A stretch of DNA of 64,000 bases from Leptodontidium sp. MPI-SDFR-AT-0119 (GCA_020726505.1 JAHLEZ010000034.1:531722-595721); one strand, 5' to 3'. Counted from the stretch's first letter, positions 35,836-48,305 are shown. Numbers and translations: made by a program. Notes: generated from the letters alone by a model not told the origin.

Positions 35836-37380
35836 TTAGACGAATATAAAAGGTGAAGACGTACGGATTATTTTACAACTCTAGGCTGAGGCTCGATCGA
35901 GAAAGAAGGCCCGGCTACGGGAGCTGATCACAAGCAGACCAGAGATTCCAATACGTTACGGTTTCTGCCAAACTTCCAAGGCCGAGCACCGCGACTTCAT
36001 CCTTCATGAGATAGAATCGGCCGTAGCATATTCTTTTATTTTTTATTTTTAGGAGCATGAGATGAGATCGATTGGACAGGAATAGGCTTTTGGGACTGGC
36101 TGACCAGGCGCGCACACAATTAGACGACTGGTTCTAAATGCCAGTGGCTTCTTCATCTGGACTGCAACTGCTTGTCGACTCATCCGGGAGGGCAGGTGGT
36201 ACGCGGCGAAGAGACTGTCGATGATATTTGCCGGCACCACGTCCACCTCCGCACCGGAACACCATCTGAACAACATCTACATGACAGACGTCAAAAGTAC
36301 CATTCACGAAAGAGCACTTGGAAGAAGAGAAGGAAGACACGTATTCGGTGCGAAAGCAAATTCCTGGAATTCCCGTGCTCCTCCGTCGGAGTTTCCGTCC
36401 GAAAGTTCTTGATGTACAAAGCCTTTTGCCGCATTCCGTCCCTCTCTCGACTCCTTTCCAATCCCGCCAAATCTGAAGCAAAGAAACAAAGTAGGTGGAA
36501 ATCACCTGAAATCCAAAAATTTATCCTTGAAGTGCCAGATTAATCACAAATACCCTCGAATATAACCCAGCAAACGCCGCCCATCTATACCTTGGCAGTT
36601 CTAGCTTCTCCAGAACTCTATTTCAGCACTTCGCAGAATCCAATATCAAGGCGTTCCCCACCACATATTGTCCGCTCTGAGAAGGCGGTACGTGATAGGT
36701 GTATTCGTGTCTGTGATTGTGGTGGTTCTGGAGTGCTTGAAAGGGAAGGTTAAGTGCTATGTGGACCGGTTTGGGTCAGCTACATCATTCTGCGAGGCAA
36801 GTTGGAATATTAGGAGAAAGTGGAAGCAGGGATACGCACCTCTCTCAGTATGCATGGCTCGAAATGTCATGTATCCCATGAAAAGACCGACCGTGCTGGT
36901 AACTGCGCTAAGAAACAGGGCCGCAATACCAATTATTGCTTCGAGGGAGACTAGGACATATTAGTAGTGAGAATGCTGTGACTTGAGAATTTCATAGTAG
37001 ATTATGAGAGTCCTTTTTAGGCAGGAAATAGTAACTCAGAATGCGATGAGTGTAGCTGCAGGACTTCCTGCAATGAGTATAATAATTGAACTGAGACTAA
37101 TAATGCTGCATTCCGCAATTGGCGAGTTTGGGAGAGAGACGGATAGAAGTATGCATACTCATATTAAACCGTCTAAGTTTTGGTGATCTTAGATGTTGAT
37201 ATGTGCGGATCGTGAAAAGGTATCTTGAAAGTGTTTGTCGTGTAAGTTGAATTCGAAGCAGCAAATCTGGGCGTTGACATACAGTTAATGAGGCAATCGG
37301 CGGGAGCGGGATGGAGCGAGCGAACCAGACCAGCCAGCCAGGCCTGACCTGAATGACCTGGGTGACCTGAGTGAAAAATA
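35836..37380. other. Unassigned region with short, weakly coding-like frames
   Basis: Minus-strand frame at 36276-36049 and plus-strand frame at 36172-36543 overlap; neither has a certain domain. On the minus strand at about 37190-36840, hydrophobic stretches (IISLSSIIILIAGSPAATL, then SLEAIIGIAALFLSAVTSTV) sit beside a plausible acceptor and a GTGCGT donor. They could be exons of a small membrane protein. A TGACCTGRR triplet repeat lies at 37344-37373. Confidence 0.3.
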
Positions 37381-37562
37381 ATTAATGTGTTAAAAGATTA
37401 TTATATAATAATTTAAATAAAGTATTAAGCTATAACCTAAATTCTTTACTAGCCTTTAGCGTAAACTAAATAATTAATAATTCCTTCACTTCTTTAATAA
37501 CCTTAAGGTCCTTAAAAACACTAGTTTTTAGCTCTTAATTACTATTCTCTAATAGTAATCAG

Positions 37563-37865
37563 TGTTACGGCTAGCAAGAGGTTGATACGGCGAGTTGACT
37601 CTAGCTTTGTATTTGGGCCTAATGCTACGCTCAGAATCGAGAAGAAAAGACAAGGAGAAAAGGAGAGCTCTCCGTAAAGGAGAGCTCGAGTATAAATACA
37701 CGAAGGACCCTCCTAATAAGGCCTAGCGTAGTCGAGCGCTATTCACATCAACAAGTCGCATCATACTCGCTACCTAGTCCTCCCAATTGGGCCTAGCGCA
37801 GTCGACTCTGAGTCGACTGGCTATTCACCCGACAGGTCTGTTGCAGGTGGTTACGGGTCGTAACA
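37563..37865 (-). repeat. Solo LTR of the Gypsy family, with target-site duplication
   Basis: 303 bp running TGTTACGG to CGTAACA, flanked by ATCAG at 37558-37562 and again at 37866-37870. It is the reverse complement of the same LTR family as 16154-16455. It keeps many CpA and CpG sites, so it is much less RIP-damaged than the surrounding AT-rich DNA. No internal element is attached, so it is a solo LTR produced by LTR-LTR recombination. Confidence 0.9.
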
Positions 37866-38029
37866 ATCAGCTTATTAATAGTTTTACTATACTTATTAGT
37901 TATAAGCTAGTAGCTTTTTAACTACTTTTAATATTTATAATTATTAAGCTCTCTTATCGTGTTTTATAATAAAATATCAAAAAGTCGCGCTTACTAATTA
38001 GTATAAAATTAGTAAGGGATATTAATAAA

Positions 38030-38990
38030 TTAAGGTATTTCTAATAGGGTTCCTTAAAAGGAGAGAAAATAAATAAATCTAAAAGTTATAAGACGTGTAA
38101 CAGGTATATAAGTAAAAACAATATAAATGTAATATATTTTAAGTACTTTTATATAAATTCCGTAGTCTTATGACTTCTATAGTCGTTTAAGACTAATAAT
38201 CGGGGTTTTCTATTAGGTGATTACGTCTAAGGGTTAAAGACTTTTTTTAATTATTCTAATACGATAGTATTATTTATTTACCTATTTTTATTATTATAAA
38301 TTACTATAACTTAAATTCATTAATATCTATTAGAAACCATTATTAGACCGATTTTCTTACTTATTATAGAGATATATTTAATAAATAAGGTCTAATTCCG
38401 AGAACTAGGTTATGTCCGCTAAATAAAACGCCGTTTTATATATTTAATAATCAAGCTATTAACTTCAAACTCTTTTATAATTCCTACTTTATTTATATTT
38501 TATCAATTTTTAAGTAAAATAGCCTTAATAGCTAAAATCTCTAATTTGTAAAACTAAGGCTTAATAGTATTAGTAGTTATACTATTAACACGTATAAAAT
38601 TAATAAAATACTACTTCTTAGTACTAAGAATAGGATTTCGCTTAACAAACCGCTATACCCATCGTTTTCCGAGTAGTAAGGGATCCCCTTAAAGTTTATA
38701 AAGTCGGTTCCTAAAAAGCCGTACTTGCGCATCAGTAACGCTAAACCCTAATATCTCTTAAACGAAAATCCAATTAATAAAATAATCTTTTAGTATTATA
38801 AGTAATTTTATAAATCATTAATAGCTTGTTAATAGGTATTTATATTACGAAATCGATTATATAAAGTAGAAGATAATACACCCTACTGTTTTAAAGCTTA
38901 TTATATAAACTTGCTATTTTTGATTACATAAAGAGCTAAAACTACATCGTCTTTAGTATATTTTAGTATAATAGTCGTCTTAATTAATAT
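38030..38990 (-). mobile_element. RIP-mutated Fot1/Pogo-like (Tc1/mariner) transposase relic
   Basis: Minus-strand reading through stops gives fragments typical of this group: a helix-turn-helix part, then LGFSVTDAQVRLF, GDPLLLGKRWV, RFVKRNPIL and a KEFEVNSLIIYKT stretch before the catalytic region. The DDE residues cannot be assigned with confidence. Termini were not identified. Confidence 0.6.
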
Positions 38991-39387
38991 TTCAAAATCA
39001 ATAAAATCAATAAGAGAATAAAATAATTATTAATTATTAAAAGTAGGTAAGTAAAAAAGCGGTGTGTTAAGCGAGGTGTCCGGAATGGTGGGGTGGGGAC
39101 TTATTCCTCTCCCTTCTGAAAACTCTCTATATCCGACCAATCTATGCCCCAGCCCTCTGCGAACTCCCCATGCTTCCACCGCTCTCGCGCATCTAACCAC
39201 CGCTACTTTCTCTTCTTCTCTTGTAGCCGGACTTGTAAAGCCTTCTGAACTACTCGCAATCATAATAATACACGAAGATAAGATCTATTAGGGGAGGTAG
39301 CTTAAGAAAGGAGAATTCTTCTAGGCCGTGGGCGTGGCTTATATCTGTTCTTGCGAGCTTTCTTGTTTTCTATTGTTTTATTTTATA

Positions 39388-42268
39388 GCCACATACAGAC
39401 TTGGCCATGGGTATACCCGGACGTACCCAAAGGGGGTGCTGGACGGATATCCAGCTTTTGAGAATTAAGTGGTTAGATATTTAGTAGATAACTAGAAACT
39501 AGTTAGATATCTAAGTAACCCAAGGAAATTAGTTTTTCTAGGCCAAGAGCTAATAGAATCGCTAGAAATCTTACTTAACCTTAAAAATCGTGAAAATTTA
39601 AATACCTCCTAAAACTTAGTTATTAAGGGGATCTCTCCACGTATACGTAAACAATAGTTATTATGTCTAGCCCACTCTAAAACCCCTTAGGATTCTCATC
39701 TCTCCTTATTAAAGGAGTGCCTTTATAACCTAGGACGGCTTCTACCTCATTAAAAAGAGGCCGTTCTAATACATCTAGTTACTTAAAGCCTTAATTACCC
39801 CCTGGCCGTCGAATTAAGACTAAGCCTTTAAGGCTTACTTAATCGTTTATATTTATTAGGCTTTATCTTATATACTAAAGAGAGGTTATTAAGGGAGATA
39901 ATAAGAATATAACTATTTATTATATAATGCCCGGATATATAAAGTTCACCCTAAAGATTATTAAAAGACAACTAAATAGCACTAATAACTTTAAGGTTCA
40001 CTATTATAATTATTATTTAAGTGTGCCTTGTTCTAAAGAAGAGTAAGAACTCCTTAATTCTATTAATCTAAAGGCTAAAAAACCCTTTCTTTCGTACTCT
40101 TATAATAAAGTAAACTTAAGACAAACGATTTCGAGACTTTTTTTTCCTTTTTATTATAAAAAACAACCTCTCCTTCGCTCTCGTTAAATAACTAAAGACT
40201 CGCGCTCTCTTCTCTTTCCTTAACTTAAAGATCAAGTAAATCAATCGAGTAATATTACAAAGGGACATAAAGAAGAGATATAAAGAGGGAGAGAACGCTT
40301 TAAAAGACAAGTTATTATTTTATGTTAATACTAAAAGACGAATATCTTTAACTATAGATAACTAGTCCGGAAACAATAAGTTAGACTATATAGCTGTGAC
40401 TACATATTAAAAAACGAAGGCAGGAGAGCACGAATCTATATTATTAGACATTATCGAATTGACAAATCCTTTTTATACTAGAGCGTACTTTTATAAGGTC
40501 TTATTAGAGGTTATAGATAGGCTTAGAATTACACACGCTATTATTTCCGTTACTTGTGATAACGCCGCACTAAACGATATTATACTTTACGAATTTGAGG
40601 CTAAGTGCGCTAATTAATACGATTTAATAGAAGTAAGAAAGTAAGTGTACTTCTTTTATAAGTTTAATAGAATCAAAGGTAATATAAAGTGTTACGCTTA
40701 CATCTATAATATTATTATATAAGCTAGTATATTTCCCGTATCTTCTAACTAATCTTTCTTAATAAAATAGCCTTAAAATTAATTAATTTAGTAGTATTAG
40801 ACAATTGGAATTATTACTAATAAGTAATAAGACGAGCTCGCCTTCTAAAAGATCAATTAATATAGTCGGCCTTTTATAAAGCTTGTTATTTAGTTATAAT
40901 TTTTAAGAGTCAGAAGGTCCCACGGTAATAGTTAAAGGATATGTGTAATACGCTTAAGATACTGTTTCTAGAGCTTATTTACGATATATTAGTACGATAG
41001 AATTCGACCGATAATATACTTACAGTTTTTTTAAAGATAGAAAAAGCTATTAGGGCTGTATTAAGTATATAAGAGTAAGATGAGTCTATATAGTAATATA
41101 TAACACTAACCGAAGACGATTAGAAGCTGTTAAAGGAATTAGTAATATTCTTTTAGCTCTTTTTACAGTCTATAGTATAATCGCAGGTAGAGAAATATAC
41201 GACTCTTTATAATGTTATTCTTAATTACCTTTATATTCTACGCTAACTCAGCCTTTAGTAATATCGTGACGACTAATTATCCCTTAGGCTCGCCGCTGCC
41301 TTTACACACGACGTTCTCGATAAATACTTCAAGAAATCAATAATTACATGTCACTCTTTTGTTATTATAATCTACGACCCCCGATATAAGTTATAGATAG
41401 TGTCGTTTTTATTTAATATAGACAGAGGCACGCGTTCCCCTTAATATATAAAGGCAAAGTACTATTTTAAACGCGTCTTTAGTGACTGTAAAAGTAGAAC
41501 TATTAAAATCAAGGAATATCACAAGTAGGAGGCTGAATTCGCTGAAATCGACGTAGAGGCTCTATAGTATAAAAGAGACGGTTTAATTAATAAAGTAGTT
41601 AATAAGGACGTATAAAAAATCGACCTATTTAACGGTTTTAATACTTATATAAATATATAATAAGCACCTCCTCTTACGTAACCTAGAGCTCTTAGTGTGA
41701 TATTATCTGTATTTGAACAGTAGTATATAGAGCCTCTTCTTTCTCACCAAAGCACACTAGAAGAGTAAAGAGATTACCTTATTAGTAAAGCTTTAGAGTT
41801 TCCGATTATTACGTAAATAACTCTTAATTTCTTAGCTATTCCTATAACTTTAGTACCTTCGAAACGCGTATTTAGTGAAGCTAGTAATTTGATCTCTAAG
41901 AAACGTACACGAATTACAAGTGATATAGTTAAGTATATACTTTGTTTACGTAATTAGGGACTACTAGCACTAACACAAGAAGAGGAAGATATCTTAATTA
42001 GCGCAGATAAGAGAGTTATAAAGCCACTAGAGCCTATTATTAGTGCGTAACGAGCTCACGATATTCTAGTTATTAAAGACTAGATATTAATAAAATTCAG
42101 CCTCAGGGCACCTTAAACTTACTCTAAAAACAGTCAAAATACCCGGAAAATCCGGAATCTAGCCCCCTTTGTACCTAGCCACCAAAATTTGGCCAGATAA
42201 ATACCCAGGGACCCTTTGTTTAGATATATCCGGATAAACCCGTACCCATGACCAAGTCTGGCCACATA
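39388..42268 (+). mobile_element. Complete hAT DNA transposon, RIP-inactivated, with 8-bp target duplication
   Basis: The element spans 39396-42260 (2865 bp). Its ends are inverted repeats beginning CAGACTTGGCCATGGGTA on the left and CAGACTTGGTCATGGGTA on the right strand. It is flanked on both sides by GCCACATA (39388-39395 and 42261-42268), the 8-bp duplication known for hAT elements. The plus strand carries a transposase relic from about 40.1 kb: LDYIAVTTY, GEHESILLDIIELTNPFYT, ISVTCDNAALNDI. At about 41.7-42.0 kb the hAT C-terminal dimerisation region reads ALEFPIIT then LNFLAIPITLVPSKRVFSEA and KKRTRITSDIVKYILCLRN. Many TAA/TAG codons and TpA excess show RIP. Confidence 0.92.
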
Positions 42269-42411
42269 CTTTGGCTAATTTTTGTCTACGCCTGGTTCCC
42301 TATTTTCTATTTTGAGATAACTTTGGTTTGAGCTTCTATTTTGATCTTATTACTGCCCTGCTTGGTTAGGGTAGTATTGTCAAGTTTTAATTGCTTTTTC
42401 TAGTCTTGGGA

Positions 42412-44137
42412 CTAGATGATATACACAGTCGACTTTTCGGCAGAGTTTAAGTTGGACTCCCAAAACTTCCTGATACTCTTTCCCCAATTCGGATGTCTAA
42501 CCTGAAACACCCCTATGCGTCGGAATAAGCTGAAGTCAGAATTCTCAATCTTCTCCAAAACCAATCCGTGGCCAAACCAGCCATCTCCAGTCAGTATAAA
42601 GGGCAGTGTCCACAAGTTGTTTCGTCCGACATGCTGAATCCATTTACTGCTACTGATATCGAAAATACGAGAGTCCATGTATGCACGACCCCACGCCTTT
42701 GGAGCTGAGGTGAATATTAATTTAAGTCTGAAAACGTTCATACTGCGAGGATTAAAACCTACGATCCAGTCCCAACCATTTTCCAAGCTTCAGAGCACCA
42801 GATAAACCCCAGGTGCTGATATCCATCTCCCTACCATCAATGCTTGTCTGGGATAATGTGCCTTTCAAACAGATCCAATGACCTGTGTCTTTGATCCATT
42901 TGGGAAAAGACGGTGGGTTACTGTCAAGATAAGTGCCGACAACCTCCACATCGCTTTTGGCGGAGCCTAAATCCTCCTCAGGCCATGAATATTCGACTCT
43001 GCCATCGACAGATACCCAAGACCAAGAAGGGGCTCGATAGAAATCCGGTATGCTCGGCTCTGGCTGACGTCTCGAACGTTTCCCTTCCCCGACAGCCGGA
43101 CTATGTTCCCAGAGTAGATCTCTAATGAGTGTTTCTTTCCAAAGTCCAAGCATGTATTGCCTGCCAGCTCGCTCGGAGTACAGCGCAGCTAGACCTGATA
43201 AAGCTGGTATCTTATCCGACGATTTCGTCAACCTGCGGCATGAGTACTCTTGCACTATTCCGTACCAAACCCAAACGTCCGTTCCTTCTTTTGCACCCTT
43301 GGATATAGATGCAAAGGACTGTATACTTGTCCTTTCTGCAGCACCTCCTTGGGGAGACCGAACCCGACATTCGTAATGGAGTTTGTCTGGCCCAAAAGCT
43401 AGATATCGGACGGAGAGTTTGTGTTCTTGAAACGTCTACCCTCTGGTGTAAAGAGGAGCGTGATAAAGCTCCCAATCTTTGTCATAGGCGCTAGACAATT
43501 GCCACACTCGGTCTCGTGAGATACCGTGGTGCACATCAGGAGCAAGCGATGCGGCAATTGTAACGAATGCTCCTCCGTACACATCCGCCATCTTTGCTGA
43601 TTCGTGTTTCCTGCTTAAATGTCAACCATATTCCGGCAACAAACAGATTTTGGATGATGTTCCACACCAGTCTTCAGCGGAGTTCTGAATTATACACAGA
43701 GCGTCTACCCAGAGGAAACGTATTCCAATACCACGGGTCAACTCGATTGCATCGCGAATAGTGAGTGGGATATCGTCCCATGGAATTATCTCTTTCATGG
43801 AACCAAGGTTTTCAGTCGTAAGTGTCAAATTTTGCGTCTTGCCCCAACAATAGGATAACGCAGCGAATTTGGCCTCATGCTGTGCCTCCTCAGTGTGGAT
43901 GTAAAGTCTCGGCTCTTCGGATCCATCGCTAGGACCAACATCGATGACCCGGGTTGGGAGGCGGCGGGTCAAGGGAAGATCGCTGCAGGAGCTGTGATAT
44001 TTGGAGCAATCATCGAGGAGGAGATTTGCTTTCCGCAGGTCGCCGGATCTTGATGGTGCTTCGCAGCCGGTGTCACGTCTGCTAGGTTTTCCACCCACAA
44101 CTACCCGGTCATCCTCAGATGAAGTCTCGGAAGACAT
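42412..44137 (-). pseudogene. HET-domain gene with one in-frame nonsense codon
   Basis: Three exons (44137-43668, 43610-42763, 42704-42412) would give 536 residues with all phases consistent. HET motifs are AALSYCWGKTQ, IPLTIRDAIELTRGIGIRFLW, VDALCIIQNS, then MADVYGGAFVTIAAS across the 57-bp intron 1. The C-terminus has FYRAPSWSWVSVDG and GLVLEKIENSDFSLFRRIGVF. The only defect is TAG at 43438-43436, exactly where the conserved Trp of the TRGWTFQE-type motif belongs. On the plus strand this is CpA to TpA. The rest of the frame is open, so inactivation looks recent. The alternative is a functional gene with readthrough or a sequencing error. Confidence 0.8.
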
Positions 44138-44795
44138 TTTCTCAACGGTTCCTAGCCGAACCGTAATCGATAACACGGCCCGAAACAAAGTTCTTGACCT
44201 CCTCTGATGGTTAAGACCTGAGCGCGAAGGATTTGAAGAAAGGCTTCCCAAGGCAGAATTATCTCGGAACAGTATATAACAATTCCTAAAGTCGATTTTT
44301 CAAATTTAATAGAGCCTTACTAATACTGTCGAGCAACAAAGTGCAGAAATGAAGCGTTTATCCACGCCACGCGTTCCTAGTTCAGCCCCTCATATCACGT
44401 GGCTGCGTAAGCTAGTCCGTCAGACAAGTCCACGTGCACCCGGGGTGTAATTACCCGCCCTCACCGCCTAAGTTCCCCGATAACGGGATTGAGCCAATCA
44501 CTCAATTATGCGAGCATTCTCGACTTACCTAGAGGCGTTTTACCTTTCCCTTCAAGCGCAAGGAAAAGAACAGAGGCTGGAAGGCTTGGAAGATATTCGG
44601 ACTTCCTTGAAAGGACTAGATTGATAGAGCTGACTGTGAAATTATCATGCTGCCCGTCTCTGCTTCCCACATCACAAGTGCACAGCCGCTCTCATCTCCA
44701 AGAGTAGATCGTCAGAAGGTTCAACGCCCTGTTCACGGGTATGGGATCGAGAATGAATTGCTTCCACTCTTCTCGTTATTCTCCAACAAGGAATC
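44138..44795. other. Intergenic between HET pseudogene and catalase-like pseudogene
   Basis: Short gap. The HET promoter should lie at about 44.14-44.5 kb; a CACGTG occurs near 44431. No gene seen. Confidence 0.4.
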
Positions 44796-45425
44796 TTATT
44801 TCAAGGTTCCTAGAGTGACAACGGCACGGTCCGCAGGAGAGTTAACAGTTGCATCATCAGCCATATCACCCTCGGTACTTGCGCCAAGATCTTGAACCCA
44901 ATCGAACCCTCCCCGAGGTGCTTTTCCGGCTCTTTTGAAAGATAGTCCGGATCTTCTTTCTGCACTTCTTCGGTATCTAGAACGATGTGGTAGCGAATGA
45001 AGGTGGCTTTGCCAGCTGAGTCAATAAGGTTGAAGGCAGTCACACTGAAATATTCTTCTGTGCCGCAGCTAATTGGTAGGGCCTTTGGCGCCTGAACAAA
45101 TGCCAGGGCGGTGAGATTGGCTCCTAAAAAGTCTCCAATAGTGCCTGCAACCAGAAGCTTGCAAAAAGTGGAAGAACCCTTCATCGGTTCGCATTAGGAA
45201 GAAAGGCGGAGAATGGCTGACATTGTCGGTATATGCTTATGATACCAATGCTACAGGAGTCGGCATTTGGGTCGAAATCTGGGATTACTGTTGAGTTGGA
45301 GAACCTGACCAAAACTGGCGTGGGGGGGGGTTTTGTTGAAATGGGGCGCAGTAGACAGCTGTTTCGCCTCATCTGCTCCTCGGCTGGTCCCTCAACGGCG
45401 CCTCGTTAAAGTGGGAGACGTCTCC
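44796..45425 (-). pseudogene. Catalase-like (SrpA-type heme peroxidase) pseudogene
   Basis: Minus-strand segments match a catalase-like protein in sequence order but in different frames. They are KQLSTAPHFNKT, then TPVLVRFSNSTVIPDFDPNAD, then VSHSPPFFLMRTDEGFFHFLQAS. IGDFLGANLTALAFVQAPKAL, ISCGTEEYFSVTAF, AGKATFIRYHIV and the tail DMADDATVNSPADRAVV follow. Frame breaks fall in a C run (45331-45338), near 45236, near 45145 and near 44882. The N-terminus, including the distal catalytic His region, is absent. Catalase-like family peroxidases detoxify peroxides; this copy cannot. Confidence 0.75.
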
Positions 45426-46672
45426 CAAGGCTGACCAATCGCGTAGCTGTTGTTTCATCCTACGAAAGCGCAAGAATTCCTGCCCTTCCCTCTTTCTTAT
45501 TCACCAATACGCAATGAATAATGATTCCCTAGAAAGCTTCTGGGTTATCATGACGATCAGGAGGAAGCTGCTATAATACCCAAACTCCTAAAAACTGCAA
45601 TCTGCCATGGCCTTTCTCCTATAAACCTGGGGCCAAGAGAAATTTCTTGGAAGATTACCGGTCTTATAATAAGATTCCTGGGACACAACGGCTCTTAGGA
45701 GAGCATAGTTCTTATAAGGAGTTTCTTAGGACCTGTGCTTTGCCAAGCAATTTTTCACAGGACTTGTAATCTCTTAAGAACCCTCTACTGTTAGCAACAC
45801 AGGTTCTTATTGGGTGGATAAGCGGAATTTAGGCAACGAGACACAAGTATGATGAATTGATGCAGAGTTATCCCATTGACACTACAAATATGGCTGTTTA
45901 TATAAGCAGTTAAAAGATAGGTAACGGTAGGCTTTAATGCTACATAATAGCTCGAAATGCACTTGCGTATTGACTTAACAATCATGTGACCAACATGAGC
46001 CATTAGTGATACGTCCCCATGCTAACAGTTACTTTGATAGTCGGGGGAATAGTTGTAGCCAAAACTTCTAGAGAGTTCTTCGAGAACAGGGGAAACTGTT
46101 CAATAGGGTTTCCAAATTCTGAGCATTATTCCCTACTTAAGTTAGAGCAGCAACCCCTGCAGTGACAACTATTACCCCTACTACGAAGTAAGGAGAACTC
46201 AGGAGGTATCACCTTGCATTCTAGCACAGCAAAGCTGCCTTACATAACACAAGGCTGGGATAGGGCGGAGTTGCCATGTTCTAAACCATAACGGGTATGT
46301 TAAGCGTGCCACGCGCGATACTGCGTTAGCTCAGCCTCCGCCACCCGACTTGGCCCTATGAAGACTACTTCCTCTATGCCACGTGTCGGGGAGGCTGTGA
46401 ACCTAACACTTTCTCTCTTAAGGTCAGCTTTCTCCTCACCTTTAAGGTTAAATAATTAGGTGTACTTCATACCCTGCGACAGGTTACGACTCTTTTTTTA
46501 ACCATCAGACTTCCAAGTTTACCCGTCAAGGGCCTTATATAGTATGAACAACCCAAAATATTTCCGGGATTGGCATGAAAGGTAATAGTATCGTATCTGC
46601 TAGCTGTTAAGGTAAGTGAACAGAAAAAGCACTTGTCAACTTGCATCAGCCTCTAAGTATTATTCAGCTGAA
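45426..46672. other. Intergenic, no gene seen
   Basis: Mixed composition. Loosely repeated TTCTTAKGA-like words between 45.65 and 45.81 kb. Holds the promoter of the NB-ARC gene. Confidence 0.4.
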
Positions 46673-48305
46673 ATGGCGGATCCTCTATCAGCACTCAGTG
46701 CACTGGGAGCGGCTTCGCAGCTTGTAGAGCAATGCTTCAAGATGACAGTCTTCCTTTGCGAAGTACGCTCTAAGCTTCGCGGCTCTCGAGAGTTAATTGA
46801 TATGATGAGCAAGGAAGTGGAGCAACTAACCGGCGTCTTAAGGCAAATTATCTCAAACCAGTCCCTGCAGACCAAGACGATGGCCGGGGTCTTGGAAACA
46901 TGTCTGAGCGAGGCTAGAGGCTTGCATAACTTCTTACGAAACGTAATCATTTCATCTAAAGATAGCCGCCTGATGAGAATCAAGAAAACGCTGATGGCAT
47001 TCCGGAAACGAGGATTGATAGAAGCTCGATCTGAAAGTCTTGAAAGGTGGAAAGGATTGTTGCTGCTCTGCATATCAGAAATAAATTCGTGAGTATGACA
47101 GAAACAAGTTTGGAAAGGGTAGCTAATCGTATGAAGCACCAACATGTATACCGCTTCGAGAGACATACATGTCTCTGTCGAGAAATCCGGTGCTCTCATT
47201 AACAATACGTCATCTAATGTGACCACACTTGTGAATACTCTTCCAGCGATATTCACGCAGTTCACTTTGATTGAAGGGAAACTGCAGGAATTGACTAATC
47301 GAATGGACGCTCGCTCTGAAGAAGCCATAACTTCCGCAAGACTGACTCGAAGTCTTGAATCCATTGTGCAACATCTCATGGTAACACTCGAAAGCATAAC
47401 ATCTTGCCCTCCCAACGAAGCAAACACTAACGAGTTTTTAGATCAGCCAACAAAGCCCGATTTTGCACTCACACTTTGGTTCGAATGTGTTGACTCATTT
47501 CCTCGTGCCTATTCCTCGAAACAAAACCTTCACTAGGTTTGATGACACTCTGAAAAAGCTAAAGCAGCGATATCTATCCGGACTGGGGTCGACCGAGAGG
47601 ATTTTGACCTTAACTGGCGTTGCATGTGGCGGGAAGACTCAGGCTGCGCTTGAATTTTGTCACAGAGCCCGGAAGGAGCAGCAATTCGGGGCCATATTTT
47701 GGGTGAAAGCATCTTCCGTGTCCGCATTGGAAAAGTCTTTTAAAGCGATTTCCAATAGGCTGAATGTTTCCCAAAGCGACCCAATGGAGACGAGGATCAA
47801 AATCACAATGAGCATACTTAAAGCTTGGCCATGCCCATGGCTCATGGTTTTCGATAACTACAAAGGACAAGAACTTACCAAGGACCTTGGAAGCTATATG
47901 CCGAATAGCGAACAAGGGGCATACCTCCTTACCAGAAAGCCGGAGGATCTTACTCTTGCGGAGAAGAGCTCAGCAATCCATCTGCCCGACTTGCAACTTC
48001 AGGATGCTTTAGAGCTTCTTCTGAATCGCAGTGCCGTGGAAAGAAATGATGAGAATTATGAGCAAGGGCTCCGGCTGGTTCGGGCGCTGGAAAAAATCCC
48101 GCGTGTGATAATGCAAGTGGGCTCTTACGTCAAAAAACATAAAGTCAGCTTTGCCGAGTACTATAGAATGTTTCAGGAGCAGGACAGTAGATCAGTTGCA
48201 GCTGTTGTCGACGAACTGAAGTTGAGGGATGCATATCAGAAACTGGGTCGTGCAAAGTTGAAAGGCCATACTAGTAACGGGAGCAACCCAAGCATGACGA
48301 CATAG
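46673..48305 (+). CDS. Short NB-ARC NLR-like (STAND) protein
   Basis: Three exons (46673-47088, 47137-47380, 47442-48305) give 507 residues in consistent phase. Intron 2 has CACTAAC and TTTTTAG and restores the frame. Residues 1-140 (MADPLSALSALGAASQLVEQ...) match the helical N-terminal domain common in fungal STAND proteins. The nucleotide-binding domain starts at FLVPIPRNKTFTRFDD. Walker A is GVACGGKT at 279-286 instead of the usual GLGGIGKT. Walker B is WLMVFDN with Asp358. LPDLQLQDALELL follows in the ARC region. It ends at TAG 48303 soon after, with no TPR, ankyrin or WD repeats, so it is far shorter than usual NB-ARC NLRs. It may be truncated or a natural short form. Probable role in non-self recognition, by family. 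Confidence 0.8.

Noticed and set aside
36049..36276. Minus-strand frame with a VDVVPANIIDSLFAAY segment resembling the end of a reductase domain
   Set aside because: Too short, no NAD-binding motif or matching neighbouring exon; the resemblance may be chance.
46660..47427. 255-codon minus-strand open frame
   Set aside because: Antisense to the N-terminal exons of the NB-ARC gene; no domain of its own.
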